A stretch of DNA of 64,000 bases from Deminuibacter soli. Its GTDB lineage: Bacteria > Bacteroidota > Bacteroidia > Chitinophagales > Chitinophagaceae. Numbering within the stretch: position 1 is the stretch's first letter; each line of letters starts with the position of its first letter. Location: NCBI RefSeq assembly GCF_003412455.1, contig NZ_QTJU01000001.1, positions 620,001-684,000 on the forward strand, read 5' to 3'. The notes beneath the pieces are model-generated. The model did not search any database. It worked only from the letters and a program-made list of their open reading frames with translations, and had not been told where the DNA came from. Below, piece after piece: positions 31,327 to 40,673 of the stretch. A program made the translations under genes and the position numbers.

Positions 31327-34300
31327 TTAAAAGCTGTAACGCAAACCTAACTGCATCTGGAACCTTGAGCTGAAGAAATCAACTGAGTAAGGTTTTCCTG
31401 GATCAGCCCATGTATAAGTTGGGTAAGTTGTAGCGTTGCCACCTGTTCCTGAAGGGCCTTTTTTCAAACCTACACTTGACATAGAGTTGAAAGTGTTGGG
31501 TGAGAAGTACTGAACACCCCAGTCTTTGTTCAACAGGTTGGTGAGGTTAATGATATCGTAAGTAAACGTAATCGTGTGTTTAACCTTGCCACCCTGTTTG
31601 ATGTTGAAATCCTGCGCAAAGCGGAAGTCAAGCTGTGTGTTCCAGGGAGTGCGGCCGCCATTGCGTTCTGTGAAATCACCCCTTCTGCTGTTCAGGTATT
31701 TGTTGTTGTTGATATAGTTGTCGAAAGCAGCAGCCTGCTGTACGGCAGTCTGGCCACCGTCGATATCTTTAAAGAAGTTAACGGTTTCGCCAACTTTAGG
31801 AATATACACCAGGCTCACCTGCTGACCTGTACCATCGATGGTCGCATTTACGAAACCATAAGAGTAAGGCGCACCTGATGCACCGGTGAAGAACATGGTG
31901 AAGTTAGAAACCCATTTGTTGTCTTTCGCCCAATCCAAACGGTAGTTTACGTTGGCTACGATGCGGTGACGCACGTCGAAGTTAGAGTAAGCCAGTGTAG
32001 GACTGTTGGGGTTTAACGCCTGGTTCAGCTGCCAGTTACTTTCCATTGAGTTACGGATACCATTGGTGATATCTTTAGCCTGTCCGTAAGTATAGGCAAC
32101 ATTTGCATTCAAACCAAAGGGGAATGCCTTGCTGATCTGGCCGGTAATGCTGTAACGGTGACCCTGGTTCGTGTTGCTTAACAGGTACGCGTTTGTAAAC
32201 AGCGGGTTGATTTTAGTACCAGAAAAAATAGGCTGCTGGTGCTTGGTATCGTATACCAGGTATGTAGGATTGTCTACATAGTTGATCTGCTGGAATTTCA
32301 GGTCATGGATAACTTTGGTATAAACACCTTCAATGGTGAATTTCCAGTTGTCGTTAGTTGTGTAATCCAATGCCAGATCGCTTTTCCATGCCTGTGGCAT
32401 TTTAAAGTTGTTGTCGATCAGGTCAACCTGGGTTGCGCCTGTAGCGTCTTTTACGTTTACGTTGTTAGCAGTAGCAAAATTCGCTGCGCCGTTGTTGCCT
32501 TCCAGTGAATTTCTGATAGGATCAGAACCGGCAGCAGGTTTAGACGGAGTAGCACCAGTGTAGGTATATGATTTATCAAATGAACCATAAGTTACACCGT
32601 TGTTGTAGTAGGAGTAACCCAGCCATGCAAAAGGAATACGGCCGGTGAAAACACCTGTACCACCACGCAGCACCAGGTGCTGGTTGCCAAGGATATCAAA
32701 GTTGAAACCTAAGCGGGGAGATACCTGCAGCTGACCAAGGAAATCATTTTTGATGTCTTTGGGTTTGGTATAAGAATAAGTAGTGCCAAAGTTAGGATCT
32801 ACAGGAGCGCCGGTTGTTTTAACACTCAGCGGCTGTTTGTTAGGCATGTCTGCCAGGTCAACACGGATGCCAGGTGTTAATTTAAAGCGGTCACCGATAG
32901 CGATTTCATCCTGCAGGTACAAGCTGTACAGGTTGATTTTGAATTTAGCAGGAGGATTGGCCATGATATAATCCCTGCTGTTGTCGCTGTAGTTGTAGTT
33001 GGTACGTACACGTGAAGGCTGGTTCAGCAAAAAGTCATTGATGCTGCCGTAGTCAACACGACCGTTCCATGAGTTTACGAAACCGTAGTTGATGTTGTAA
33101 AACTCGTTGTGTGTACCTAAAGTAAAGGTGTGGTTGCCTTTAAAGTAAGTAAGGTTATCAGTAAACTCGAAAGTTTTCTGTTTCATGTTAAAGATACTGC
33201 CTTCGCGGTCTGTACCCAGGAAAATGGTACCACCCCTTGAAGCGATCTGTATCTGCGGAGTAGCGGGGTTGCTCAGCGGGTCACGGTAATCGTGAATGCT
33301 TGAGTAACCAACTACCAGGCTGTTTGATACTGAATTGTTGAAACGTGATTTCAACTCAGCAACAGTAGAAGTCTGGTTGTTGTGCTGTTCAAAATCGATG
33401 CTGCTGAAACGGAAGTTCTGCTGATCGCGTTCCAGGTTGGTCGCTCTTGAAGTAATGGTATTGTTGCGGATAGACAGCTGGTTTTTCGCGTTGATGTGCC
33501 AGTCTAAACGGTTGAAGTACTTGGTAGATTTAGAATAGATATTGTAGTTATCAGAAGTACCCGGATGGAAGCCCAGTTTACCATAATTATTTTCAACATA
33601 CTGAGAAATCTGATCAGCCTCAGCTTTTGTAATGATAGGCATATCTTTAGAACCAGCGGCAAGAATCACAGGATCCTGGCGGTCGGTGATTTCTTCGTTG
33701 GTAAAGAAGAACAGCTTGTCTTTAATAATAGGGAAACCTATGCGGAAACCAGTTTGGTATTCATGGAAACCGGAAGGTTCTTTAGAACCGTCACCAGCTT
33801 TGTTTTTACCGGTGATAGCAGCGTTTCTGCCAAAACCGTATACAGAGCCGTGTACTTCATTGGTACCGCTGCGTGTTACAGCGTTAATAGAACCACCGAG
33901 GAAGTTACCGATTTTAACGTCGAAGGGAGCCAGGTACACCTGTATGTCCTGAACGGCATCAATAGATACCGGGTTGGTACGGGTGCTGCTGCCGGGCTGA
34001 CCAGAAGCGTTGGTTTGACCACCCAGTGAAGGGCTGAAACCGATGGCGTCATTATTAATAGCACCATCGATGGTTACGTTGTTATAACGGAAGTTGGTAC
34101 CACCAAAAGAGTTGTTGTTGCTCTGTGGTGTGGCGCGGGTAATGTCCTGCAGGCTGCGGCTTGCAGTAGGCATGTTGCGGATCTGGCTTTGACCGAAGGC
34201 GATACCTGAACCGGTTTTAAGACCGCCTTTGCGGCCACCGCCCCTTACTACTACTGTTTCCAGTGTAGCAGATTCTTCCAGCAGCTGGAAGCTGATTGTA

Positions 34301-34611
34301 TTGGCACCTAATGAAAGGTTAACGTCGTTTCTTTCTTCTGTTTTGCGGCCTACAAAAGTAACAGTTACTGTGTAAGGGCCACCTGGATTAAGGTTGGGTA
34401 AAAAATAACGGCCTTCAGCATTTGTTTGGGTTGAGTAGTTGCTGGCCGTTGCCGGATTGGAAAGTTTGATAGAAACACCCTGGAGTGCTTCCCCTTTTGA
34501 ACCGGTTACTTTACCGGACATCTGTGCCGTGGTGATCTGTGCAAGCAGGCTTGCAGGCAGCACCAGCGCAGAAAGGGTGATCAAACTAAGCAAGAGAACA
34601 ATTCGTCGCAT
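31327..34611 (-). CDS. Oar-like TonB-dependent outer-membrane receptor
   Basis: 1094 residues. Signal peptide about 1-25, CarboxypepD_reg-like domain about 28-115 (SGKVTGSKGEALQGVSIKL, AEGRYFLPNLNPGGPYTV), plug about 120-245 (SIDAVQDIQVYLAPFDVKIGNFLGGSINAVTRSGTNEVHGS), then a large barrel ending LGLRYSF. The block NPVSIDAVQDIQV...GGSINAVTRSGTN is typical of Oar-like receptors, not SusC, and there is no SusD partner. Substrate is unknown. The upstream region holds a four-unit 11-bp TTA repeat array (34642-34683) that resembles Pho boxes, and the divergent neighbours are phosphate transport genes, so phosphate-starvation control and uptake of phosphate or phosphate compounds is a reasonable hypothesis. 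Confidence 0.9.
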   Translation of the reverse strand: MRRIVLLLSLITLSALVLPASLLAQITTAQMSGKVTGSKGEALQGVSIKLSNPATASNYSTQTNAEGRYFLPNLNPGGPYTVTVTFVGRKTEERNDVNLSLGANTISFQLLEESATLETVVVRGGGRKGGLKTGSGIAFGQSQIRNMPTASRSLQDITRATPQSNNNSFGGTNFRYNNVTIDGAINNDAIGFSPSLGGQTNASGQPGSSTRTNPVSIDAVQDIQVYLAPFDVKIGNFLGGSINAVTRSGTNEVHGSVYGFGRNAAITGKNKAGDGSKEPSGFHEYQTGFRIGFPIIKDKLFFFTNEEITDRQDPVILAAGSKDMPIITKAEADQISQYVENNYGKLGFHPGTSDNYNIYSKSTKYFNRLDWHINAKNQLSIRNNTITSRATNLERDQQNFRFSSIDFEQHNNQTSTVAELKSRFNNSVSNSLVVGYSSIHDYRDPLSNPATPQIQIASRGGTIFLGTDREGSIFNMKQKTFEFTDNLTYFKGNHTFTLGTHNEFYNINYGFVNSWNGRVDYGSINDFLLNQPSRVRTNYNYSDNSRDYIMANPPAKFKINLYSLYLQDEIAIGDRFKLTPGIRVDLADMPNKQPLSVKTTGAPVDPNFGTTYSYTKPKDIKNDFLGQLQVSPRLGFNFDILGNQHLVLRGGTGVFTGRIPFAWLGYSYYNNGVTYGSFDKSYTYTGATPSKPAAGSDPIRNSLEGNNGAANFATANNVNVKDATGATQVDLIDNNFKMPQAWKSDLALDYTTNDNWKFTIEGVYTKVIHDLKFQQINYVDNPTYLVYDTKHQQPIFSGTKINPLFTNAYLLSNTNQGHRYSITGQISKAFPFGLNANVAYTYGQAKDITNGIRNSMESNWQLNQALNPNSPTLAYSNFDVRHRIVANVNYRLDWAKDNKWVSNFTMFFTGASGAPYSYGFVNATIDGTGQQVSLVYIPKVGETVNFFKDIDGGQTAVQQAAAFDNYINNNKYLNSRRGDFTERNGGRTPWNTQLDFRFAQDFNIKQGGKVKHTITFTYDIINLTNLLNKDWGVQYFSPNTFNSMSSVGLKKGPSGTGGNATTYPTYTWADPGKPYSVDFFSSRFQMQLGLRYSF

Positions 34612-34641
34612 CTGTTAAAATTTTGGCAAAGAAACCCCTCT

Positions 34642-34683
34642 AATGTTACGGAATTGTTACCCTAATGTTACCAACCCATTAAC
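34642..34683 (-). promoter_or_regulatory. Pho-box-like array A: four 11-bp-phased TTA repeats
   Basis: TGTTAC at 34644-34649, 34655-34660 and 34666-34671, and a weaker CATTAA at 34677-34682, all exactly 11 bases apart. The array is 31-72 bases upstream of the TonB receptor start. Direct repeats with 11-bp period are the hallmark of PhoB-type binding sites; the exact bacteroidete consensus is not assumed. Confidence 0.6.
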
Positions 34684-34983
34684 AACAAAGCCTTACTGGT
34701 GAAGGTTTTCACATATGGGTTTGCACTGAAGCAACAACAAATAAGCTTATTTTATCAGCCGAACGGCAGGGAAGGGAAAAGAGGAACAGGGCCGGTTTTA
34801 TACAAAAACGGTCAGCTTATTCATTTATATAAATAATGAACCCGGATATTCATGCAGTCCAAACACAACCCGGTAACAGACACTGTCACCCCAGCACAAC
34901 AGCTTCACTACCGCAACTCCTTAACTGGCACGCATTTGCACTGGTGTATGCCTCACAAATTACCTGTTCTGTATGAACACATG

Positions 34984-35010
34984 ATTAAGCCGGGGTTACG
35001 GAATGGTTAA
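34984..35010 (+). promoter_or_regulatory. Pho-box-like array B: three 11-bp-phased TTA repeats
   Basis: GATTAAG, GGTTACG and GGTTAAT have TTA at 34985, 34996 and 35007, exactly 11 bases apart. The array lies 114-140 bases upstream of the PhoU-like gene. Confidence 0.5.
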
Positions 35011-35041
35011 TAGTTTAGCGATTCCGACACCAGAATCCTGT

Positions 35042-35058
35042 ATTAACTTATCGTTAAT
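35042..35058 (+). promoter_or_regulatory. Pho-box-like pair C upstream of the PhoU-like gene
   Basis: ATTAAC and GTTAAT with TTA at 35043 and 35054 (11 bases); a further GTTAA at 35086-35090 keeps the same phase (33 bases later). This site is 36 bases upstream of the -7 element at 35094. Confidence 0.4.
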
Positions 35059-35093
35059 TATCCCCCTTGCTAGGCAATCCACAGGGTTAAGTC

Positions 35094-35101
35094 TATTTTT
35101 G
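35094..35101 (+). promoter_or_regulatory. -7 element for the PhoU-like/Pit operon
   Basis: TATTTTTG matches TAnnTTTG exactly, 22 bases before the start codon. There is no TTTG at the expected -33 position, which fits a promoter that needs an activator. Confidence 0.5.
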
Positions 35102-35123
35102 CCCCAAATAAGCTGAATACCTT

Positions 35124-35771
35124 ATGGGCATTAACACGATAGGCAGAATATTCATGCCGAAGAACAAAGTGTTTTACGAGTTATTTGAAGACGTAGCAAT
35201 AACTGTAAACCAGATGGCGCAGATACTGAAGCAGGTTGTATATGAAGCCGACATCAACAAAAGAGCCGGCCTCATTGCACAGATCGAAGATCTTGAGCAT
35301 AAAAACGACGATCATACCCATAAAATTTTCACGGAATTAGGGCGCAACTTTATTACGCCTTTCGACAGGGAAGACATTCACTACCTCGCGACCTCGCTCG
35401 ATGATATCGCGGATTATATCTTCTCCTCAGCCAAAAAAATCAATTTCTATCACGTGAACCCCAACGATAGCGGCATCCAGAAAATGGCTGAGCTGATTGA
35501 ACAGGGCGCTGCTGAAATTAAAAAAGTAGTGTACGGTTTGCGCGATATGAAAAACCTGCGCCAGATGACCGAAGCCATGGTGCGTGTTAACAGCATCGAA
35601 AACCAGGCAGACGATGTGTTTGATATGAGCATCGAAAAATTATTTGAGAACGAACAGGACGTAAAAGAGCTCATCAAGAAAAGGGAGATTTACCAGTCTA
35701 TGGAAACCGTTACAGATAAATGTGAAGACGCGGCAAATGTGATTGAATCTATTATTGTGAAATATGCATAA
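35124..35771 (+). CDS. PhoU-like DUF47 phosphate transport regulator
   Basis: 215 residues, entirely helical in character. The start PKNKVFYELFEDVA and internal LEHKNDDHTHKIF, FDREDIHYLATSLDDIADYI and the VNSIENQADDVFD repeat are typical of DUF47 (PhoU-like) proteins, which carry E/D-x-x-x-D metal-binding motifs. They are encoded next to Pit transporters and are thought to modulate them. Here the Pit gene begins 60 bases downstream. The upstream region has Pho-box-like repeats and a -7 element. Confidence 0.93.
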   Translation: MGINTIGRIFMPKNKVFYELFEDVAITVNQMAQILKQVVYEADINKRAGLIAQIEDLEHKNDDHTHKIFTELGRNFITPFDREDIHYLATSLDDIADYIFSSAKKINFYHVNPNDSGIQKMAELIEQGAAEIKKVVYGLRDMKNLRQMTEAMVRVNSIENQADDVFDMSIEKLFENEQDVKELIKKREIYQSMETVTDKCEDAANVIESIIVKYA

Positions 35772-35831
35772 CGGCAGTTTGTTCCTGCTGTAACTGCACT
35801 GCACTATTATTCATTCATATTGCCCTGTAAC

Positions 35832-36875
35832 ATGACCTTACTTGTTCTTATCATCATTCTTGCATTCATTTTTGACTATATCAATGGCTTTCACGACGCG
35901 GCCAACTCTATCGCCACCATCGTGTCTACCAAAGTACTGACGCCTTTCCAGGCTGTGGTTTGGGCTGCATTTTTCAACTTCCTTGCCTTCTTTATTTCAA
36001 AATATATTGTAGGGGAGTTTAAAATAGGCAACACCATTGCCAACACAGTGCATGTGCAGTTTATTACGCTTGAAGTAATACTTGCCGGCCTGCTGGCAGC
36101 CATTACCTGGAACCTGATCACCTGGTGGTTTGGTATCCCTTCCAGCTCGTCGCATACACTTATCGGCGGCTTCCTGGGTGCGGCCATTGCACACGCACAC
36201 GGTTTTTCACAGGCAGGTGTAGATGTAATCAACTACGCCAAAGTAGTGCCTATTTTCCTGTTCATTTTCTGTGCCCCGTTAATAGGTATGGTAATGGCCT
36301 TTATTATTACCATTCTTATAGTGCACCTGTTTAAGCGGTCGAACCCCTTTAAGGCCGAAACCTGGTTTAAACGCCTGCAGCTGGTATCATCAGCATTGCT
36401 GAGCCTTGGCCACGGCAGTAACGATGCGCAGAAAGTAATGGGCGTTGTAGGCGCCGCCATTATTTATTACGAAAACTCAAAAGGCCATACTCTTACCTTT
36501 AACGAGTTTGTAAACGAATACGCATGGGTTCCGTTTACCAGCTTTTTGTGCATTGGCTTAGGTACCATGAGCGGTGGCTGGAAGATTGTAAAAACCATGG
36601 GTACCCGCATTACCAAGGTAACAGCACTGGAAGGTGTGAGTGCAGAAACAGCCGGTGCCATTACCCTGTTTCTTACGGAGAAAATCGGTATCCCCGTAAG
36701 TACCACCCACACACTCAGCGGCTCTATTATTGGTGTAGGCGCCACCAAACGCCTTAGCGCCGTACGCTGGGGGGTTACCGTAAACCTGCTTTGGGCATGG
36801 ATTTTGACCATACCCGTCTCTGCATTGATGGCTATGCTTTTTTACTATATCGTAAGCTTAATTACCGGAAGGTAA
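35832..36875 (+). CDS. Pit-family inorganic phosphate transporter
   Basis: 347 residues from the ATG at 35832; the TTG at 35820 in the same frame is a less likely start. About ten membrane helices in two homologous halves. Signature motifs of PiT permeases occur in both halves: DYINGFHDAANSIATIVSTKVL near the N-terminus and LGHGSNDAQKVMGVVG after the middle, plus GIPSSSSHTLIGG and GIPVSTTHTLSGS. It imports metal-phosphate by proton or sodium symport in the inner membrane. Operon with the PhoU-like gene. Confidence 0.96.
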   Translation: MTLLVLIIILAFIFDYINGFHDAANSIATIVSTKVLTPFQAVVWAAFFNFLAFFISKYIVGEFKIGNTIANTVHVQFITLEVILAGLLAAITWNLITWWFGIPSSSSHTLIGGFLGAAIAHAHGFSQAGVDVINYAKVVPIFLFIFCAPLIGMVMAFIITILIVHLFKRSNPFKAETWFKRLQLVSSALLSLGHGSNDAQKVMGVVGAAIIYYENSKGHTLTFNEFVNEYAWVPFTSFLCIGLGTMSGGWKIVKTMGTRITKVTALEGVSAETAGAITLFLTEKIGIPVSTTHTLSGSIIGVGATKRLSAVRWGVTVNLLWAWILTIPVSALMAMLFYYIVSLITGR

Positions 36876-36896
36876 AAGCAGCTAAAATAACGATAC

Positions 36897-36940
36897 AAAC
36901 CCCGGCCATACAGCAATGCTTAAAAGCCGGGGTTTTGTTA
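36897..36940 (+). terminator. Terminator of the PhoU-like/Pit operon
   Basis: 10-bp perfect stem (36897-36906 and 36926-36935, AAACCCCGGC/GCCGGGGTTT) with a long loop, followed by TTGTTATT. Confidence 0.75.
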
Positions 36941-37017
36941 TTAAATAGCGCTTTATTCCGCTTTGCAGCCAAATCAATTAACCCAGATTAATTATCTTGC
37001 AAATAAACAAGCAGCTC

Positions 37018-38073
37018 ATGTCTAAAATATTGGTAACAGGTGGTTGCGGATATATTGGTTCGCACACGGTTGTAGATTTAATTGAAAACGGCTTTGATGT
37101 TATTTCCATCGACGACAACTCGCGTTCTACTACGTATCTGCTGAATGGCATTGAAAAAATCACTGGTAAGAAATTAAAAAACTATAAAGTTGACCTGAAA
37201 AACTTCGACGAAACACTCGCCGTTTTCCAGGAAAACCCCGATATCGCAGGCGTTATTCACTTTGCTGCTTACAAGGCAGTAGGCGAATCAGTAGAAATGC
37301 CGCTGGACTATTTTGAAAACAACCTGTTTTCGCTCATCAACCTGCTGAAATGCGTAAAGGAGTTTAAAGTGAACAATTTTGTGTTCTCTTCTTCCTGCAC
37401 CGTGTATGGCAGTCCCGATGTAATTCCCGTAACCGAGCAAACGCCTACCAAAAAAGCTGAATCACCCTACGGTGCCACCAAGCAAATGGGTGAAGAAATT
37501 ATCTCCGAGTTTGCACGTGCCTATGGCTTTAATACCGTTCTGCTGCGTTATTTTAACCCGGTTGGCGCACACCCCACCGCGTTTATAGGTGAACTGCCCC
37601 TGGGTAAACCACAAAACCTGGTGCCTGCCATTACACAAACAGCTATCGGCAAAATACCACAGATGATGGTGTACGGTGATGATTACGATACCCGCGACGG
37701 CAGCTGCCTGCGCGATTACATTCATGTTTGCGATATTGCCCATGCCCACACACTGGCTGTGCAATATATGATTGACAAGAAAAATACCACCAACCGCGAA
37801 GTATTTAACCTGGGCAGCGGCAATGGCGTAACCGTGCTCGAAGCCATTAAGGCCTTTGAAGCAGTAAGTGGTGAAAAACTTAATTATAAAATAGGCCCCC
37901 GCCGCCCCGGTGACGTAGTGGCTATTTATGCCAACAACAGCTACGCCGTGCAAACCCTGAACTGGGAACTGAAATACGACATCAATGAAATGATGCGTAC
38001 TGCCTGGGCCTGGGAGCAAAAAGTAAAACAAGACGAGGAACTGATGAAAAAACAGAACCCCGTGCTCAATTAA
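37018..38073 (+). CDS. galE: UDP-glucose 4-epimerase
   Basis: 351 residues from the ATG at 37018. The NAD-binding GGCGYIGSH glycine motif is at residues 8-16, the catalytic Ser region is FSSSCTVYG, and the YxxxK motif is YGATK. Other GalE blocks present are YFNPVGAHP, RDYIHVCDIAHAH and NLGSGNGVTVLE. It interconverts UDP-glucose and UDP-galactose for polysaccharide synthesis or galactose use. Single-gene unit ended by the terminator at 38084. Confidence 0.95.
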   Translation: MSKILVTGGCGYIGSHTVVDLIENGFDVISIDDNSRSTTYLLNGIEKITGKKLKNYKVDLKNFDETLAVFQENPDIAGVIHFAAYKAVGESVEMPLDYFENNLFSLINLLKCVKEFKVNNFVFSSSCTVYGSPDVIPVTEQTPTKKAESPYGATKQMGEEIISEFARAYGFNTVLLRYFNPVGAHPTAFIGELPLGKPQNLVPAITQTAIGKIPQMMVYGDDYDTRDGSCLRDYIHVCDIAHAHTLAVQYMIDKKNTTNREVFNLGSGNGVTVLEAIKAFEAVSGEKLNYKIGPRRPGDVVAIYANNSYAVQTLNWELKYDINEMMRTAWAWEQKVKQDEELMKKQNPVLN

Positions 38074-38083
38074 TATTCTTCAG

Positions 38084-38119
38084 AAAAACTGGCCATAGCA
38101 GCCAGTTTTTCTTTTTTTA
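38084..38119 (+). terminator. Terminator of galE
   Basis: 10-bp stem AAAAACTGGC / GCCAGTTTTT with a CATAGCA loop, followed by CTTTTTTT. Confidence 0.9.
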
Positions 38120-38178
38120 GTATTTTGCATGATAAAGCGTAATTTATTCGTTAAGAGAGCCGAAAAAAATTAGACAGC

Positions 38179-39147
38179 ATGTTAAAAGATATTCAAGTTC
38201 AGAATGAAAAGGAAACAAGAGGTGGTTTTGGAGAAGGAATTTACGAGATAGGAAAAGCCAACCCCAATGTAGTAGTATTAACAGCCGACCTGGCAGGTTC
38301 CATGAAACTGGGACCCTTTATTAAAGAATTCCCCGAGCGTTTTGTACAGGTAGGTATTGCCGAAGCCAACATGATTGGCATTGCAGCCGGTTTAACCATC
38401 GGTGGCAAAATTCCCTACACCACTACTTTCGCCAACTTCAGCACCGGCCGCGTGTACGACCAGATTCGCCAGAGCGTAGCCTACAGCAACAAAAACGTGA
38501 AAATATGCGCCAGCCACGCAGGTTTAACCCTGGGTGAAGACGGTGCCACTCACCAGATACTGGAAGACATTGGCTTAATGAAAATGTTACCCGGCATGAC
38601 GGTGATTGTTCCCTGCGACTTTAACCAGACCAAGGCTGCTACCAAGGCTGTGGCTGACTATAACGGACCGGTTTACCTGCGTTTCGGTCGCCCGAAATGG
38701 CCCAACTTTACCAAAGAAGACGGCAGCGACTTCGTAATTGGCAAGGCACAGGTATTGAGCGAAGGCACAGATATCACCATTTTTGCCTGCGGTCACCTGG
38801 TATGGAAAGCCATTGAAGCCGGCCGCATACTGGAAGAAAAAGGCTACAGCGTTGAGCTCATCAACATACACACCATTAAACCGCTCGACGAAGAGGCGGT
38901 GATTAAATCACTGGCTAAAACCCGTTGTGCAGTAACCTGCGAAGAGCACAATGTACTGGGTGGCCTGGGCGACAGCATTGCGCACGTAGCTGCACGTAAC
39001 CTGCCTGTACCTATTGAATACGTAGGCACACAGGATACATTCGGCGAAAGCGGCAACCCCAAAGAACTGCTCACCAAATACGGTTTGGATACTCCAAACA
39101 TTGTTGCTGCAGCAGAAAAAGCACTGAACAGGAAGAAAAACGGCTAG
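38179..39147 (+). CDS. Transketolase, C-terminal subunit of a split enzyme
   Basis: 322 residues covering only the pyrimidine-binding and C-terminal domains of transketolase: [18 protein letters not shown] holds the conserved glutamate (E in IAEAN), followed by [21 protein letters not shown] and a transketolase C-terminal domain ([12 protein letters not shown]). The N-terminal TPP-binding half (about 280 residues) is not adjacent; the upstream neighbour is galE with a terminator between. The active enzyme of the non-oxidative pentose phosphate pathway would need that partner from elsewhere in the genome. Start: ATG at 38179. Confidence 0.93.
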   Translation: MLKDIQVQNEKETRGGFGEGIYEIGKANPNVVVLTADLAGSMKLGPFIKEFPERFVQVGIAEANMIGIAAGLTIGGKIPYTTTFANFSTGRVYDQIRQSVAYSNKNVKICASHAGLTLGEDGATHQILEDIGLMKMLPGMTVIVPCDFNQTKAATKAVADYNGPVYLRFGRPKWPNFTKEDGSDFVIGKAQVLSEGTDITIFACGHLVWKAIEAGRILEEKGYSVELINIHTIKPLDEEAVIKSLAKTRCAVTCEEHNVLGGLGDSIAHVAARNLPVPIEYVGTQDTFGESGNPKELLTKYGLDTPNIVAAAEKALNRKKNG

Positions 39148-39200
39148 GAGAAACCGGGCTTTATCGCCTGCAACTACCCGTTGCCGTAATAAATAATAAA

Positions 39201-39229
39201 AGAGGGCCCGTTGCACGGCCCTCTTTTTA
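39201..39229 (+). terminator. Terminator of the transketolase gene
   Basis: 8-bp stem AGAGGGCC / GGCCCTCT with loop CGTTGCAC, followed by TTTTTAT. Confidence 0.9.
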
Positions 39230-39371
39230 TGGAATGGTGGCTATGTTTGCAAAACCTTAGCATCCCTGCAACATTGCCGGGTTAAACTACGGAGCGCTAA
39301 ATCCGTCTCAATAAACAGATGGGTTGAAAATTTTAATTGATCATTGTTTATTTTTACCTAAACATCCCTGC

Positions 39372-39920
39372 ATGCAGCATCCAGACGACAGAGAACTGCT
39401 GTACTTATTCAAACAATCTGACCACCGGGAAAAAGCATTTACGGGTATCATCAAAAAATACCAGGAAAAATTATACTGGCATGTGAGGCGATTGGTGGTT
39501 GATCACGACGATGCCAACGATGTGCTGCAAAACGTGTTTATCAAGGTGTGGAATGCACTGGATAATTTCAGGGAAGACAGCCAGCTGTACACCTGGTTGT
39601 ACCGCATCGCCACCAACGAATCACTCACTTTCCTGGAACAACAGAAGAAAAGAAGTGCCGTGAGCCTGAGTGATGTGGAATCAGGTTTGTCGAACAAGGT
39701 GATTGCCGACAAACATTTCGATGCCAATAAACTGGAGTGGAAACTGCAGTTGGGCATTCAACAATTGCCTGAAAAACAGCGTGTTGTTTTTACCCTCCGC
39801 TACTATGATGAAATGCCGTACGAAGAAATGAGCCGGGTTTTGGATACCAGCGAGGGGGCATTAAAAGCCAGCTACCACCATGCTGTTAAAAAAATAGAGG
39901 AGTTTATCAAAAACCATTAA
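39372..39920 (+). CDS. ECF-type RNA polymerase sigma factor
   Basis: 182 residues from the ATG at 39372; a TTG 48 bases upstream is in frame but its extra residues do not resemble the family. Region 2 at about 22-90 (AFTGIIKKYQEKLYWHVRRLVVDHDDANDVLQNVFIKVW and TWLYRIATNESL) and region 4 at about 125-178 (LPEKQRVVFTLRYYDEMPYEEMSRVLDTSEGALKASYHHAVKKI). It is the first gene of a three-gene operon whose next two products are a membrane protein and a small periplasmic protein, a typical bacteroidete envelope-stress arrangement. Confidence 0.95.
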   Translation: MQHPDDRELLYLFKQSDHREKAFTGIIKKYQEKLYWHVRRLVVDHDDANDVLQNVFIKVWNALDNFREDSQLYTWLYRIATNESLTFLEQQKKRSAVSLSDVESGLSNKVIADKHFDANKLEWKLQLGIQQLPEKQRVVFTLRYYDEMPYEEMSRVLDTSEGALKASYHHAVKKIEEFIKNH

Positions 39921-39959
39921 ACCCGGCGTGTTAACAGGCAGTCAAAAAAAATCGAGGAC

Positions 39960-40661
39960 ATGGACCGCAATATTGATATACAAAATGAATTGGAGGAGAT
40001 CAGCGCATTTGTCGCCGGCCTTCCTTCACAACACCCTTACCAGGTGGATGCCAGTTACTGGGATACACTTGCAGCGGGCGTTGCTGCACAAATTCATTTG
40101 CAAACCGCCGGCAACGTTACTTACTCCGCCCCTCCCGGCTATTTCAGCAACCTGGCAGAAACCATACTGTCCAGGGTTACACACGCAGATCCCGCATCAG
40201 CAAACGAACCGGAGCACCTTGTATTGCCCGGCAGTAGCATAATGCCTTACGAAGTGCCTGCGCAGTATTTTGAGCAGCTCAGCAACAGCATTACCAGTCG
40301 CATTACCCGGCAGGCACAACAGGCACCTGTGGTGCAAATGAAGCCTAAAATCCGCCAGATGGCAGCCTATGCAGCCGCTGCGGCAGTAGCCGCGATAATG
40401 GTGGCCGGTGCCTTCCTGTTTACTGATAACAGCGAATCGTACAGCAGCCTCAAAGACCTCGATGTTTCGGGCAGTGTGGCCCGCCTGAGCGAAGCCGAAA
40501 TAGAAAGCTACCTCAACTCCCAGCCTGCTTCTCTAAGCCCTGTTAAGGAAGAAGAGAGTAGCGATATGCAGGCGCCGCTTCGCAACATGAGTGAAGATGA
40601 AATACAGCAGTATCTCCAGGAAAACAACGACCCCGCCGAACAACCCGTGAAAGGGATTTAA
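39960..40661 (+). CDS. Single-pass membrane protein, probable anti-sigma factor
   Basis: 233 residues with one transmembrane helix at about 134-154 and a cytoplasmic N-terminal part. The N-terminal part contains three related units (VDASYWDTLAAGVAAQI, PPGYFSNLAETILSRV, VPAQYFEQLSNSITSRI). The periplasmic tail carries two copies of a short motif (LSEAEIESYLNSQ, MSEDEIQQYLQEN). No zinc-binding ZAS motif is present. Position directly after the sigma gene (39 bases) and topology suggest the anti-sigma role; sequence alone does not prove it. Confidence 0.7.
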   Translation: MDRNIDIQNELEEISAFVAGLPSQHPYQVDASYWDTLAAGVAAQIHLQTAGNVTYSAPPGYFSNLAETILSRVTHADPASANEPEHLVLPGSSIMPYEVPAQYFEQLSNSITSRITRQAQQAPVVQMKPKIRQMAAYAAAAAVAAIMVAGAFLFTDNSESYSSLKDLDVSGSVARLSEAEIESYLNSQPASLSPVKEEESSDMQAPLRNMSEDEIQQYLQENNDPAEQPVKGI

Positions 40662-40673
40662 ATTCCATTAAAG

